From Candidatus Nitrotoga sp. 1052 (GTDB lineage Bacteria > Pseudomonadota > Gammaproteobacteria > Burkholderiales > Gallionellaceae): DNA of 64,000 nucleotides. Shown here in pieces: positions 30,084 through 39,801 of this stretch. The stretch is from positions 1-64,000 of the forward strand of contig NZ_CAKMHQ010000012.1 in assembly GCF_927312905.1 (NCBI RefSeq), in the 5' to 3' direction. Below the pieces are notes generated by a model. It ran no database searches. It saw only the letters and a list, made by a program, of their open reading frames with translations, and was not told where the DNA came from. A program made the translations under genes and the position numbers. The first letter of the stretch is position 1. Each line of letters opens with the position of its first letter.

Positions 30084-30376
30084 AATCACGGTCATCGCGA
30101 GTCCCATGCTCCCAAAACCGGCGTTGCCACAAGCCGCGTTAACCCGCATTCGCTGCGCACCTTTGAACACCGCTCAGTTATGTGCAAGGACTTCGTAAAA
30201 TGTTGTTTAATCAAATGCCAGCGGTTGGTAAAACAATCATCGTCGGGCGGTACTGTCCGCCCTACGACCTGCATGTAGCAAATCTCATTCCGCGGTTCCT
30301 CCATGTGGCAGAACCTTAAACGGTTCCCGCCTTACGGGGGTTACGCCAATCCAACGTACTGCCGCATGATACTGCG
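30084..30376. other. Spacer with two small hairpins between dnaC-like remnant and TcB-TcC
   Basis: GGGCGG-TACTGT-CCGCCC at 30245-30262 forms a strong hairpin downstream of the TcB-TcC stop (minus strand) and could end its transcript, although no T-run follows. No gene is supported here. Confidence 0.35.
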
Positions 30377-33300
30377 TTATCTCTTTTCATCAGTATGAGT
30401 ATCAGGCACCCCAATATCTTGGAATTGCAAATACATGTATATATGTGGATCAAGCAAATGTTGCGTGGCATCCATCAAGGAAGGTGCCACTAATCTCGCA
30501 CCGGCAGTCAGTCCCGTTGGTAATAACCCTGGTATTTTGAGGGGGTTGACAAGCCTGAGTGTCCCTCCCAACCCTAAAGACTCTAATTCACGACCACGCG
30601 CCATGGGACTTAGGTGTGCTAGACTACCGTATGCGCCCTGTCTAAGCGCAAGTTGTCCTTTTTCGTAAATTCTTCGTTGAGCACTATTCATTGCTTGCCA
30701 TTCTTTTACAGATGCCTCGGCAAGAGGCTCTGGGAATAGTCCAGGTCCTGGACGCAAGCGAGAGCAAACTACACCGAGTGAGAATGCCCCCTCAGCAAGT
30801 CCACCTATAAGTGCGCCTTTTTCCATGCCTTTTTCTCCGCCAAACATCAGTCCAGTTGCTCCTCCCACCAAGCCACCGGGAGAACTCAAACTTAAGACAG
30901 TTCCTACCGCTTTGTTGGTTTCAAGATCTTGCTCCTTTGTTGTTTTCCCGCTGTAGGAAGCTCCAAGTTCCACTGCGCTCACTAATGTGCTAGCCGTACC
31001 TCCAGCAGATAGCATAGCTCCTGCTAATGCAATGCCCCAGCCTATAGGACTAGAAAGTATAATGGCACCGCCAAGAATGGTTGCACTACTACCAAGTAGT
31101 AAACCTGCGCCTCCACGACTCCAAAAACTTCTATTTTCAGCTGCTTTGGGATAAGTAGAATCTATGTCCTTCGGTACATTATTTCGCTGAGGACCAACTC
31201 CACGAACTATAGTTTCATAAACAGGAGGTTCGGTTGGAGCCTTTGGAACAGGAGCTTCAACCACTGACGAAGGATGTTCAGGACTTTCTAAGAGAATGGC
31301 TTCATGTTGAGTTCCTACAGGATCTACATGTATAACAGGATTATTTGCCGTATATTGATAAATGTTTAATCCATCCCCCACGCCAATCGGATCGCAACCC
31401 ACCCATCGCCCCAACCACCCCGCATAATATCTAGCCCCATGATAATTAAAACCGGATTCCTCATCCCGCTCCTTGGCCGTATATCGATACCGTTTTGGCA
31501 CCTCAGTCTGTTTCCGAGTCGCTTCATAAGCCGTCGTGCCATAAGGGTGAAATTCCTCATAAGAGATAATCTGCGCCTTGTCATCCAGTTCTAACGCCGC
31601 CGAACCGAGGTGATTACTGTACTGGTAGCGGTAAAGAGGACCTGTTTTCAGCCTGGCGTTATCGGTTTGCAGCACATCATCAATCAGCAAAACCCGTTGC
31701 TGGCCTTCAAATACATGAACCGATTCGATTTCTTCCACCAAAGTACCGTTCTTAAATTTGCGGTAAATCTCCAGCCCACCCAAGTCGATCCGTTCCTCCA
31801 CAGTGCCGAGCCCCCGTTCCAGCCGCTTGCGCGTGCGTTGCTTGTCCGCACCGTAATTGTAATAGGCCAACCCGCCACCTTGTAAATTGAGAAAATGGAT
31901 CATGTCGCGATAATCCCAGCGGATGTATTGGACTGGGGCAACATTGGCGACATTGAGCATGTTACCGTGCGGGTCGTAGTCGTAGCGGATAGGATCCTCT
32001 ATTTTATCGCCTCTTTGGGTGCTCATCAGGCGATTGCTGTTTTCCGCAGTGGCGTAATCCCGCGTCCAACTTCCCGCCGCTCCAGCCTCATGGCGCATGC
32101 GCTCAAAGTTACCGACAGCATCGTAGAAATATTTCTGGGTATAGTTGCGCAAGGCACCGGATATCACCGGAAAATCCACTTGCTCGGGCGATACCGTGAT
32201 TTGCGGCGGCGGATCTGGAGCGGTGGCGCTTTCGCGGCCACTGGCTTCGGTTAACCGGTAGAGCGAATCGTAGGTATAACGACTGACTGGTTCAACCATC
32301 TGATTCTTAAAAAACACTGGTTCATAAGCATCATCACGTATTTCTGTGATATTGCCCACCGGGTCGTAGATGTAATAGAGATTCTGCAGGACTTTGTCGT
32401 CCTTCAATCCACTCGCCGCTTGCGGTAATGGCTGCTCAAAACCGGTACGGGTTGTGCGCAATTGCTGTAAGCGGAAAGTTTCCTCATCGTAGTGGTAGCG
32501 AGTTACCGTGCCATTGCCGTATTGGATACGTTGTTTTTGCCCTTTGGCGTCGTACTCGATCCCTTGAAGGGCAACGGTTCTTTGCGCTTGCGGCCCTTCG
32601 GTATATCCAGTTGCGGTCTTGGTGGCATGAAGGATCAGTGTTTCACTGGCCAGTACGCCACGCGGGCTATACTGGGGTTCATAAACCGCAACCCGGCTGC
32701 CGGGTGTGGCGTTGTGCCAATTGAAGAGCCGCGACATTCGGTTCAGGGCGTCGTACTCGGTAATCTGGGTAAAGGTCTCGATCTCCAGCACCGCCGTCGC
32801 CGAACCCGGCTGCCAGTCGATCATTGGCGCTTTGAAAGCTTGCGCCAACTGGCGGCGCAGTTCCAGTGAATTGCCCTTGAAATCGAGCCGCTCGACCTGC
32901 TTCAGACCGCCGGAATCGAAATGCTTGTGAAGCTGTCCGCGTATATTGCGGATATGGGCATCAGCAATGTTATCTCTTGTATCGATGTATTCGAAGCGCT
33001 CGATCATCTGCGCAGCGCCGCCATTGATCACGAGCCAATTCGCTACAGGACGATGCAATGCATCGTATCCGGTAAAAAATACACGATGCTCGGCGAATAC
33101 GGTACCTTCTTCGTCCTGCCGGTCATTAAAATCCCACGCCACCATCGGCTTACCTGCCGCATCGTTGATCATCCAACGATCACCGGCATCCATGCTGTGC
33201 TGGAACAGGAGATTGCCGGCGATGTCGTAAGAGGGCGCGAAGCCACTAATCGGGTCTATGACTTGATTACTCGGCACTGGCGGCTTGATGTATTGCATCA

Positions 33301-36300
33301 CCCGATTGTTCCGGGCATCGCGAATCCACAGCGGCTTGCCTTCAGCGTCGAGCTTGGTGAAAGTAAGATATTTTTCGTCCTTCAGCGCACCGGCCGCGTC
33401 TTTCACGCGATTATGAACGATGGAAATGACGTCGCGGCCAAGGCTGTCGAGTATCGTGAGCGCGGGGGTGTTGTCGTGCTGAGCCGCGAGCCAGGCGGCC
33501 CGCTGATCTGGCGTGGCTAAGAGTTCGCCGGTTATTGGGTTGCGCGGTAACAGTTGGTCAGGATCGAGTGAATTGCGGTCGGTGTACCAATTGCTCTTTT
33601 TTACGGTGTCATTCTGGTCGAAGTTGAGAACATGCCAGGGTGAGAACTCGACCCGGCTATAGCTGCCATCTGGCATTTCGGTGCGCACCTTGCGGCCGAC
33701 GGCATCGTAGTATATGACCGGCGTGACGCCTTCTTCCTTAGGCTCTTCGAATTTATGCCCGGATGAGCTGAAATAAGGTTCGTATTGTTTGACCGGTTTG
33801 CCCTTGTTGTTGAGAATGGTCTTGCCGTTGGCAATCCAGCGCAGGGGTTGTCCTGGTTTTTCGGGCTCCGCCTGGACTTTCTTCACCACCACACTACCCA
33901 TGCCGTCGGAGTATTCGAAAGCGGTTTGTAGCGGGCTTTGCGTACCCAGTGCAAGCTGGCTGACGTGCTGCTCACGCACAATGCCGCAGGCGCAGGCGGG
34001 GTGTGTGGCCCAGGTGATCTTGCCATCCTTGATAGTTTCGCCAAAGTAGTATACGTGGCGAACGGTGGCGTGGCCCAGCCAGGTGCGCGCTTGCGCCTCG
34101 TCGAGGTCAGCTTGATCGAAAAATTTCGCGAGGTCGGCTAATGGCAGGTTGGCCAGAACATTGGTAAAGCCCGTGAGGTGATCGCCTTCCGTTCCTTTGC
34201 CCTTCACCGCCATCGCGGTGGGCAGGCCCAGTACGTCGAAGTAAATCTCGGACAGGTTGTCGTTGATGTCCTGCATTTCGCGTGGAGCGAGTACACGAAA
34301 GTCGAACTGGGTAACTGCGGTTGTATTCCCCATCGCGTCCGTGCTGGACTTAATAAACAGATCGTATTCCCCGTCGTATTTCAGCGTGGTGACGTTATCA
34401 AAAGGGTCGGTGTAACGTTCCGGCAAATAGAAGTGCTGCGCCGCATCGTCGGCAAAGCCGGCGATACCGGAGCGAATCCAGCATTGGCCTGTTAGCTCGG
34501 TGGCCGGAATGGATGCAAAGCGCGTAGCGAGTTTCGCGCCGGTGAGGTAGCCACTGCTGGCGGGATCGTTAAGCTTGGTGCGAGCAGTGGTAACGCCGTC
34601 GATGGGTTGATCAAGCTTATTGTTCCCCGCAGTGTCTTTGAATACAGCATCGAGCAGTTCCTCGGTCAGCGCCAGCTTGTAGCTTTCGTAGGTCAGACCC
34701 AGTCGGCCGTGTTCACCGAAAGGCAAGGGATCGACCAGGTTTTCAGCAAAGTATAGCGTCCGCGCGTGTTCGACCAGGCGTTTCTCCGGGGTAGTCCTGT
34801 TCGGTAGCTGGTGATAGGGAATGTCCGGCACGGGTGTGCCTGATTTCTGATACACGAAGCTGAGTTGAAACACTCGCAATTCATTAAGCGTGAAATACGT
34901 CTTCTGCGGCTTTATCCCTGTCAGCTCATAGTTCAGCACCTCACAGGGCAAGCGCAAGCGATGGTTGTCCGATGCTGTGTTCTTGTCCGCCGGTTTGATT
35001 TCGAAATCCTCCGTGTAACGCGTCTCAGAGTACGCTAAATGAGTTTCTTCCTTTTGGACTTGGCGGATGAGAAAAAGCGCATCGGTGAGTCCATCGGCCA
35101 GGCCAGCATCGTCCTCAAACTTGCCGAGGCGTGGATAGACGACGGCAACCGATTGCAGGACATTGGCATACTCGTCGAATTGAAGATTCAGGGTATGGGC
35201 AATGCGCGGATCGGGGCTGAGCTTAGTGAGTGCGGGTTCCCGAATGTCCAGTTCGTAGTGGTAGGTGATGGCTTCGCTTTCGGCGACCAGGAAAACGGCA
35301 TGGCGGTTTCCGGCCAGCGGTTGCAGGCAACGGACGTGGCAATTGTGATAGGCGGTGGAAAATAGTTTCACCGGCAGTTGTTCCGGATCCTTGGGCCGTT
35401 CCAGCGCATCGATATCCAGTTCGACCACTTCCTGGCGCAGCATCATGCCTTTGCAGGCGCGCAGGGCTTCGCGCCACTCTTCGGCGCTGAGCTGTTGGGC
35501 ATCCAAGTCGGGCTGGGGCAAGACAATCTCTTGAAAATTATTCGGGTTTTTGACTTTGCCTGGATATTTTTCTTCAAGCCAGCTGGGGAAGTATTCGTGC
35601 TCGAAGTGCGAGAGAATTTTCTCGCGGTCGAGAAAAGCGCCCGTATGATACCAAGTGACGGTTTTGACCGGCGGTTGGTAGAGCGTCTTGTTGTTAGTAA
35701 TATAGGGGCTGGCGGCATTGCCTTGTTCGAATTCGCCATAGGACTCTACATCCACTTGCTCCACTCGACCAAAACCGCGAAACTCCCGTTCGATACCATC
35801 GAAATAGCCGTGATGATAGGAATAAGTACTGGAAAAACTGGTCTTCCGCCAGTGGTCGGTAACGGTGGCTTTCTCGACGCAATGGACGGGGAAAGGCAGC
35901 TTGGTGATCCAGGGTTTCCCTGCAAGCTTGTCATTCAAATAAAACTTGGTGGAGGCGGCATACTCTACGCGTGTTTCCGCCCCTAAGTTGTTCACGGTTT
36001 TGATCAATAGATGCGGTTTTTGTCCACCCATCAGATCGATGTAGCGCATGGGACAGCGTGCATAGTTTGGTAATGGCGATGACCAAACCAGGCAAGCGGT
36101 ACCGTTACCCAGGAAATCCATGGCCTGGATAACGGCCAAGTTGTCAATTGCGGGGAGGGCCGGCAGTTCTATTCGTAGGCTCCAGCTATTACCCGATTGA
36201 TTGAAATAGATATGAACACCCTGGCCGTGCAAATACAGGATGTCCGTGGTACCTGAGCCGTCAATGTCTGCAAGCCGTATACGGCGCGGATTAAACTGAT

Positions 36301-38269
36301 CGCAAGCATCAAACCAAGGCGAATTGTCCATGGTGACTTTGGCACCGAAACGGCAATAACCCAGGTTGGGCCAGTAGCAGACTTCGCCATTACGTATGCG
36401 CACAAGATCGGTGAGGCCATCACCTGAGAGGTCTGCTAGAAATATGGACTGTTCGCTATCGGCAAAGACGAGACGAGGGCCTTTCTCTTCATCGAATTGT
36501 TGCTGGACCCGTTGCGCCACTCCATATCCTGATTCCGCCAAGGACGCATACCAGATGAAAGCCTGATCCTCGGAAATGAGGATATCGGCGTGGCCATCGC
36601 CCGTGAGATCAATAAATTTGAGATTCGGATCGCGGGTATCGACATTCGGCCAGGAGATAAAAGGTTGAAAAGGTTCCCAATCCTGATCAAAAGTACGTTC
36701 ATAGAAACCGCGTACAGGTCCTTCCATTTCCACCAGATCAGTCCGGCCGTCCCCTGCCAGATCCATGAATTGGGCATGGCCCCCGGCGAGTGTGGTGTTA
36801 GGTTTTGTGTCAACGCGTTCCAGGGCACCGAAATGGGCGGCTGTATACTCAGCTTTCGTATCAGCATCAATGACTTGATGGTTGGCGCTGAGATTGCGTT
36901 TATAGAACCAGCCATCGGCCTGTTCGGTCAGAATGCCAGAGAGACCTTCACCATCCAGATCCGCCCATTGATAATTCGATCCATCCAGACCGCAGGGAAG
37001 ATTTTCCAGACTTTCCGGATCAACTTCATGAATCATCTCGTTAATAATTGGTTGGGTGTATTCAAATTCCACGGGTGGCAGTGATTTTGACAGGTAACCA
37101 CCACCGTCATTACGCTTATAGCCTGTTTGCGTTGCTGCAAGCAGGAAGGAAAAAATGGGGTTTTGTGTACTGGTCGGGTCTTTTTCGTAGGAATAGGTAA
37201 AATCTGTTGAACGCACCAGACAGTTCTGACCTACCCCCTGTTCACCAGGAAAATGATGGAACATCAAGACCCGTTGGCATAGGCGGTATGTACGCACTTC
37301 AAATCCGGCTCTATAGTTAGAGAACGGATCATTCCGAACCGGCCATTTCTTGTTGGTTTCTCTCGGCAGCGGATTATCTTTGTCGTGTTCGCCGTAGTCA
37401 AAGACCACCTCGAACAACCATTTGTCGTCTCCAGGCAAGGCTGGCCAAGCATCAGTTGCCGTAAGGATAGGTATATACGATTTGAGATTTCCGTATTTAA
37501 TATACTTCAGATAGCGGTTTGCTTTTCTTGTCTCTAATGAACGGTTTTTTTCGTGGGCTTGAGCTTGAGATGGACCGGTGTTATCCGAATTTTCTTTTGC
37601 ATATTGATAGGCAATGGCATTGCCTTTGTCATCGTAGCTCTCGCAGATCAGCCAAGAGAAGATACGACCAGATGCGGACGGATCAGCAATGCAGCTTTCT
37701 TCAGTTTTGCCATACCAAGTGGTGATGTTGTCTTTAGAGATGGAGCGCCAAAAGGTATCAGTCAGGTCAGTTTGATTGGTCCATCGCTCGATTCGGGCAA
37801 ATAAACCTTCGATGCGAGGGCGGTAGCGCTGAATATTGTATGTCTTACCTCCTACGATCCGAGGGGGGATAATCTCTCTCTCCCACTTCCCTTCTTTCTC
37901 GATCAGTACTGGAACCAAGTCTTCCAAGCCGGACAATATAAATACGTCGGACTCGTCAGCATCTTGATACTTGGGTAATCCCTTGTCGGTCTTGCGGGTA
38001 ATAGAGGGAGTAGAGAGATTCCAGCCCAAACCAAACGAGCCGTTACCAGTGCCTGAGTCATATGAGATAGAAAGTCCCGGGCCGAAACCAGAACGACCTG
38101 GAGATGTTGCAATCGGTATGCTCATCGAGCCAGTACCGGTAACAGGATTGACGGCAAACTTCTCACCCATGCCATTAATGGCTCCGCCACCTTTCGGAAG
38201 CGTAATTGTGGGCGCAGATACCCCTTGTTTTTTTTCGCCAGCTTTCGCAGTTTCTTCAGTCGGAACCAT
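30377..38269 (-). CDS. Tc toxin TcB-TcC fusion with unrecognised C-terminal effector, 2630 aa
   Basis: Residues ~20-330 are the SpvB domain (ITLPKGGGAINGMGEKF, SYDSGTGNGSFGLGWNLS). FG-GAP/VCBS-like propeller repeats and the TcdB middle domains follow to ~1500 (VDFADLSGDGLTDLVRIRNG-type motifs, PVHCVEKATVTDHW). Then come RHS/YD repeats to ~2265 and the RHS core (NYHGARYYAGWLGRWVGCDP, then NNPVIHVDPVG) at ~2266-2318, whose DPxG aspartates mark the autoproteolytic site. The last ~310 residues are the variable toxin: a Pro-rich linker, a long Gly/Ala/Ser hydrophobic stretch, and a helical end that I cannot assign. In known systems the BC cocoon encloses the cleaved effector and docks on the TcA channel. 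It converges on TcA1/TcA2 instead of following them. Confidence 0.9.
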   Translation of the reverse strand: MVPTEETAKAGEKKQGVSAPTITLPKGGGAINGMGEKFAVNPVTGTGSMSIPIATSPGRSGFGPGLSISYDSGTGNGSFGLGWNLSTPSITRKTDKGLPKYQDADESDVFILSGLEDLVPVLIEKEGKWEREIIPPRIVGGKTYNIQRYRPRIEGLFARIERWTNQTDLTDTFWRSISKDNITTWYGKTEESCIADPSASGRIFSWLICESYDDKGNAIAYQYAKENSDNTGPSQAQAHEKNRSLETRKANRYLKYIKYGNLKSYIPILTATDAWPALPGDDKWLFEVVFDYGEHDKDNPLPRETNKKWPVRNDPFSNYRAGFEVRTYRLCQRVLMFHHFPGEQGVGQNCLVRSTDFTYSYEKDPTSTQNPIFSFLLAATQTGYKRNDGGGYLSKSLPPVEFEYTQPIINEMIHEVDPESLENLPCGLDGSNYQWADLDGEGLSGILTEQADGWFYKRNLSANHQVIDADTKAEYTAAHFGALERVDTKPNTTLAGGHAQFMDLAGDGRTDLVEMEGPVRGFYERTFDQDWEPFQPFISWPNVDTRDPNLKFIDLTGDGHADILISEDQAFIWYASLAESGYGVAQRVQQQFDEEKGPRLVFADSEQSIFLADLSGDGLTDLVRIRNGEVCYWPNLGYCRFGAKVTMDNSPWFDACDQFNPRRIRLADIDGSGTTDILYLHGQGVHIYFNQSGNSWSLRIELPALPAIDNLAVIQAMDFLGNGTACLVWSSPLPNYARCPMRYIDLMGGQKPHLLIKTVNNLGAETRVEYAASTKFYLNDKLAGKPWITKLPFPVHCVEKATVTDHWRKTSFSSTYSYHHGYFDGIEREFRGFGRVEQVDVESYGEFEQGNAASPYITNNKTLYQPPVKTVTWYHTGAFLDREKILSHFEHEYFPSWLEEKYPGKVKNPNNFQEIVLPQPDLDAQQLSAEEWREALRACKGMMLRQEVVELDIDALERPKDPEQLPVKLFSTAYHNCHVRCLQPLAGNRHAVFLVAESEAITYHYELDIREPALTKLSPDPRIAHTLNLQFDEYANVLQSVAVVYPRLGKFEDDAGLADGLTDALFLIRQVQKEETHLAYSETRYTEDFEIKPADKNTASDNHRLRLPCEVLNYELTGIKPQKTYFTLNELRVFQLSFVYQKSGTPVPDIPYHQLPNRTTPEKRLVEHARTLYFAENLVDPLPFGEHGRLGLTYESYKLALTEELLDAVFKDTAGNNKLDQPIDGVTTARTKLNDPASSGYLTGAKLATRFASIPATELTGQCWIRSGIAGFADDAAQHFYLPERYTDPFDNVTTLKYDGEYDLFIKSSTDAMGNTTAVTQFDFRVLAPREMQDINDNLSEIYFDVLGLPTAMAVKGKGTEGDHLTGFTNVLANLPLADLAKFFDQADLDEAQARTWLGHATVRHVYYFGETIKDGKITWATHPACACGIVREQHVSQLALGTQSPLQTAFEYSDGMGSVVVKKVQAEPEKPGQPLRWIANGKTILNNKGKPVKQYEPYFSSSGHKFEEPKEEGVTPVIYYDAVGRKVRTEMPDGSYSRVEFSPWHVLNFDQNDTVKKSNWYTDRNSLDPDQLLPRNPITGELLATPDQRAAWLAAQHDNTPALTILDSLGRDVISIVHNRVKDAAGALKDEKYLTFTKLDAEGKPLWIRDARNNRVMQYIKPPVPSNQVIDPISGFAPSYDIAGNLLFQHSMDAGDRWMINDAAGKPMVAWDFNDRQDEEGTVFAEHRVFFTGYDALHRPVANWLVINGGAAQMIERFEYIDTRDNIADAHIRNIRGQLHKHFDSGGLKQVERLDFKGNSLELRRQLAQAFKAPMIDWQPGSATAVLEIETFTQITEYDALNRMSRLFNWHNATPGSRVAVYEPQYSPRGVLASETLILHATKTATGYTEGPQAQRTVALQGIEYDAKGQKQRIQYGNGTVTRYHYDEETFRLQQLRTTRTGFEQPLPQAASGLKDDKVLQNLYYIYDPVGNITEIRDDAYEPVFFKNQMVEPVSRYTYDSLYRLTEASGRESATAPDPPPQITVSPEQVDFPVISGALRNYTQKYFYDAVGNFERMRHEAGAAGSWTRDYATAENSNRLMSTQRGDKIEDPIRYDYDPHGNMLNVANVAPVQYIRWDYRDMIHFLNLQGGGLAYYNYGADKQRTRKRLERGLGTVEERIDLGGLEIYRKFKNGTLVEEIESVHVFEGQQRVLLIDDVLQTDNARLKTGPLYRYQYSNHLGSAALELDDKAQIISYEEFHPYGTTAYEATRKQTEVPKRYRYTAKERDEESGFNYHGARYYAGWLGRWVGCDPIGVGDGLNIYQYTANNPVIHVDPVGTQHEAILLESPEHPSSVVEAPVPKAPTEPPVYETIVRGVGPQRNNVPKDIDSTYPKAAENRSFWSRGGAGLLLGSSATILGGAIILSSPIGWGIALAGAMLSAGGTASTLVSAVELGASYSGKTTKEQDLETNKAVGTVLSLSSPGGLVGGATGLMFGGEKGMEKGALIGGLAEGAFSLGVVCSRLRPGPGLFPEPLAEASVKEWQAMNSAQRRIYEKGQLALRQGAYGSLAHLSPMARGRELESLGLGGTLRLVNPLKIPGLLPTGLTAGARLVAPSLMDATQHLLDPHIYMYLQFQDIGVPDTHTDEKR

Positions 38270-38633
38270 AGGTTATTCCACTGTAAATTCGTAAACTCTG
38301 CTTGATGAACCGCTTTAAAGCTGATTTAAATTCAATATCTTGGACGATAATAAAATCTATTTTAAAAACAAACTGTTTCTAAGCGTTAGAATTTAGCCGC
38401 TGTTTATTTGTTCCGATTATCAAAACAACTAACTTTCAGTCGTCTTCGCTTTAATCGGCAGCTTAGTCCGCCGAAAGCCATAATAAAGTAATGCTAAAAA
38501 ATGAAAAATAAGCAAATTCCTTATTTTTAACTAAGGAAAATCCTTAAGATCACCTCTATAAAAAATTGCGACGAATCCCGCAAAGTTTGAATATTTCCCG
38601 ATTTTTCAGGATGCCACCTAATCTCCGAGCTGA
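38270..38633. other. AT-rich upstream region of TcB-TcC
   Basis: No gene. It is markedly AT-rich with several A/T runs and should contain the TcB-TcC promoter on the minus strand; GTGGAATAA precedes the start as a weak ribosome binding site. I cannot place a promoter with confidence. Confidence 0.4.
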
Positions 38634-38771
38634 CTAAAACGCCAGGCCAGACCTTATTCGGCCGTAATGGGCATCCTGGCGCACGAGCTCGGTCATCTGC
38701 ACAAACGTCACTTGATGCGACGCATCATCCAACGCTCAGCCATCGGTGCTAGGGAAACAACGCGTCCGTGA
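38634..38771 (+). pseudogene. Fragment of an M48-type zinc metalloprotease
   Basis: Forty-four codons read LKRQARPYSAVMGILAHELG, then HLHKRHLMRRIIQRSAIG. This contains the HExxH zinc motif (HELGH) in the setting typical of M48 peptidases. Both ends are lost: stops precede it, and after the motif it runs into unrelated sequence and a TGA at ~38769-38771. It has no start and cannot be functional. Confidence 0.6.
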
Positions 38772-38807
38772 GCTTCTGAATGATGTTTTGCGCTACCTTG
38801 AAAGTCA

Positions 38808-39156
38808 CGTGTTACCTTCCGTTATCCGTTATTTACTAACCATTTACCTAAATAAAAACTTATTCACTAGTGCTGCTACGTGCTTCGAAATACCCTTGAC
38901 ACGCGAGTCCGGGGAAGTACCTAAGCCGGGGGTGGTCAAGCAACAACGACCCTTGCATTGCGCATTCATCAGCCAAGCGTTGCTGCCATTAGCATCGAAG
39001 TTCTTGTCGACGACGCGTTGAGGCAGCTCAAAATAGTCGTAGCGTGGCCTGTCGGTCGAGGGCTCTAAAATCAGATTGTTTGAGGAGCCAATCATTTTGC
39101 ATCGGTAACCAATTCGCGTTCTTCGTGCTAGTTAGCTGTGTCGCATCGAATTCCAT
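38808..39156 (-). pseudogene. Orphan gene remnant carrying repeat copy B
   Basis: From ATG 39156 the frame reads MEFDATQLTSTKNANWL and LLKQSDFRALDRQATLR, then fails. A second frame continues with YDYFELPQRVVDKNFDANGS, a cysteine pair (CKGRCC) and the tail PGLGTSPDSRVKGISK, stopping at 38844. One frameshift near 39050 therefore joins two halves of a ~100-residue protein. The tail is homologous to the remnant at 29.15-29.34 kb. Family unknown. Confidence 0.45.
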
Positions 39157-39377
39157 GTCAATCCATCCTTATCGACTAGGCAGTTTTCATCCATAAACAC
39201 CAAAGTTTTCAGGACTGCCCGCTGAGTATATAGGTCAGTTGCTGTAAATCGAGCGCATTTTTCATTATAGACAGACGATTATGCCACCTTGGCCCGTCCA
39301 TCCTATTTTTCACCTGATTTGGCGCGAGCTCCCCCGCGCCATGACTGGCATTTTCAAACGCCCCCCACTTTGACGCG

Positions 39378-39745
39378 CTATAAACCTTGTCGCGACAGTC
39401 TGGCGAATAGCTTGAAGTTATACGCCAGCACAGCCGACATCACGTAAGACTGGAAGTGCTCAAGCCCTCTCCATGCGCAGCAATCCAAACCAAACACCCG
39501 TTTTAGCATCGATGTTGCCTTCGATCCCGGCACGGAAAAGTTTGAGTTTCTTGTATATCCACTCGCTGCCTGTCATCTCTTCGACGTTCATGCCGCGCTT
39601 CTTGGGCAGCCCCACTTCTTTGATACCCAGTGTTCTGACCTCACTGATGTTTTCCTTGCTGGCATAACCCGCATCCGCCGCCCTTGGGCGCGGTAACTTG
39701 CCATAACATGCCTGGATGCACTTGATCATCGGAAGCAAACGGCTG
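39378..39745 (-). pseudogene. IS5/IS1182-like transposase C-terminal fragment, frameshifted
   Basis: The minus strand encodes LLPMIKCIQACYGKLPR, ADAGYASKENISEV (catalytic Asp region), LPKKRGMN and LFRAGIEGNIDAKTGVWFGL, the typical end of IS4/IS5-superfamily DDE transposases. The frame then shifts by one base after RMER and continues as GLEHFQSYVMSAVLAYNFKL to a TAG at 39378-39380. The N-terminal half is missing. The neighbouring 39157-39377 carries no gene. Confidence 0.65.
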
Positions 39746-39801
39746 CTATCTGACGTGTTGCCTTATTCCAATCAATGTCGCAGTCGATGCAGTGTCGAGG
39801 C

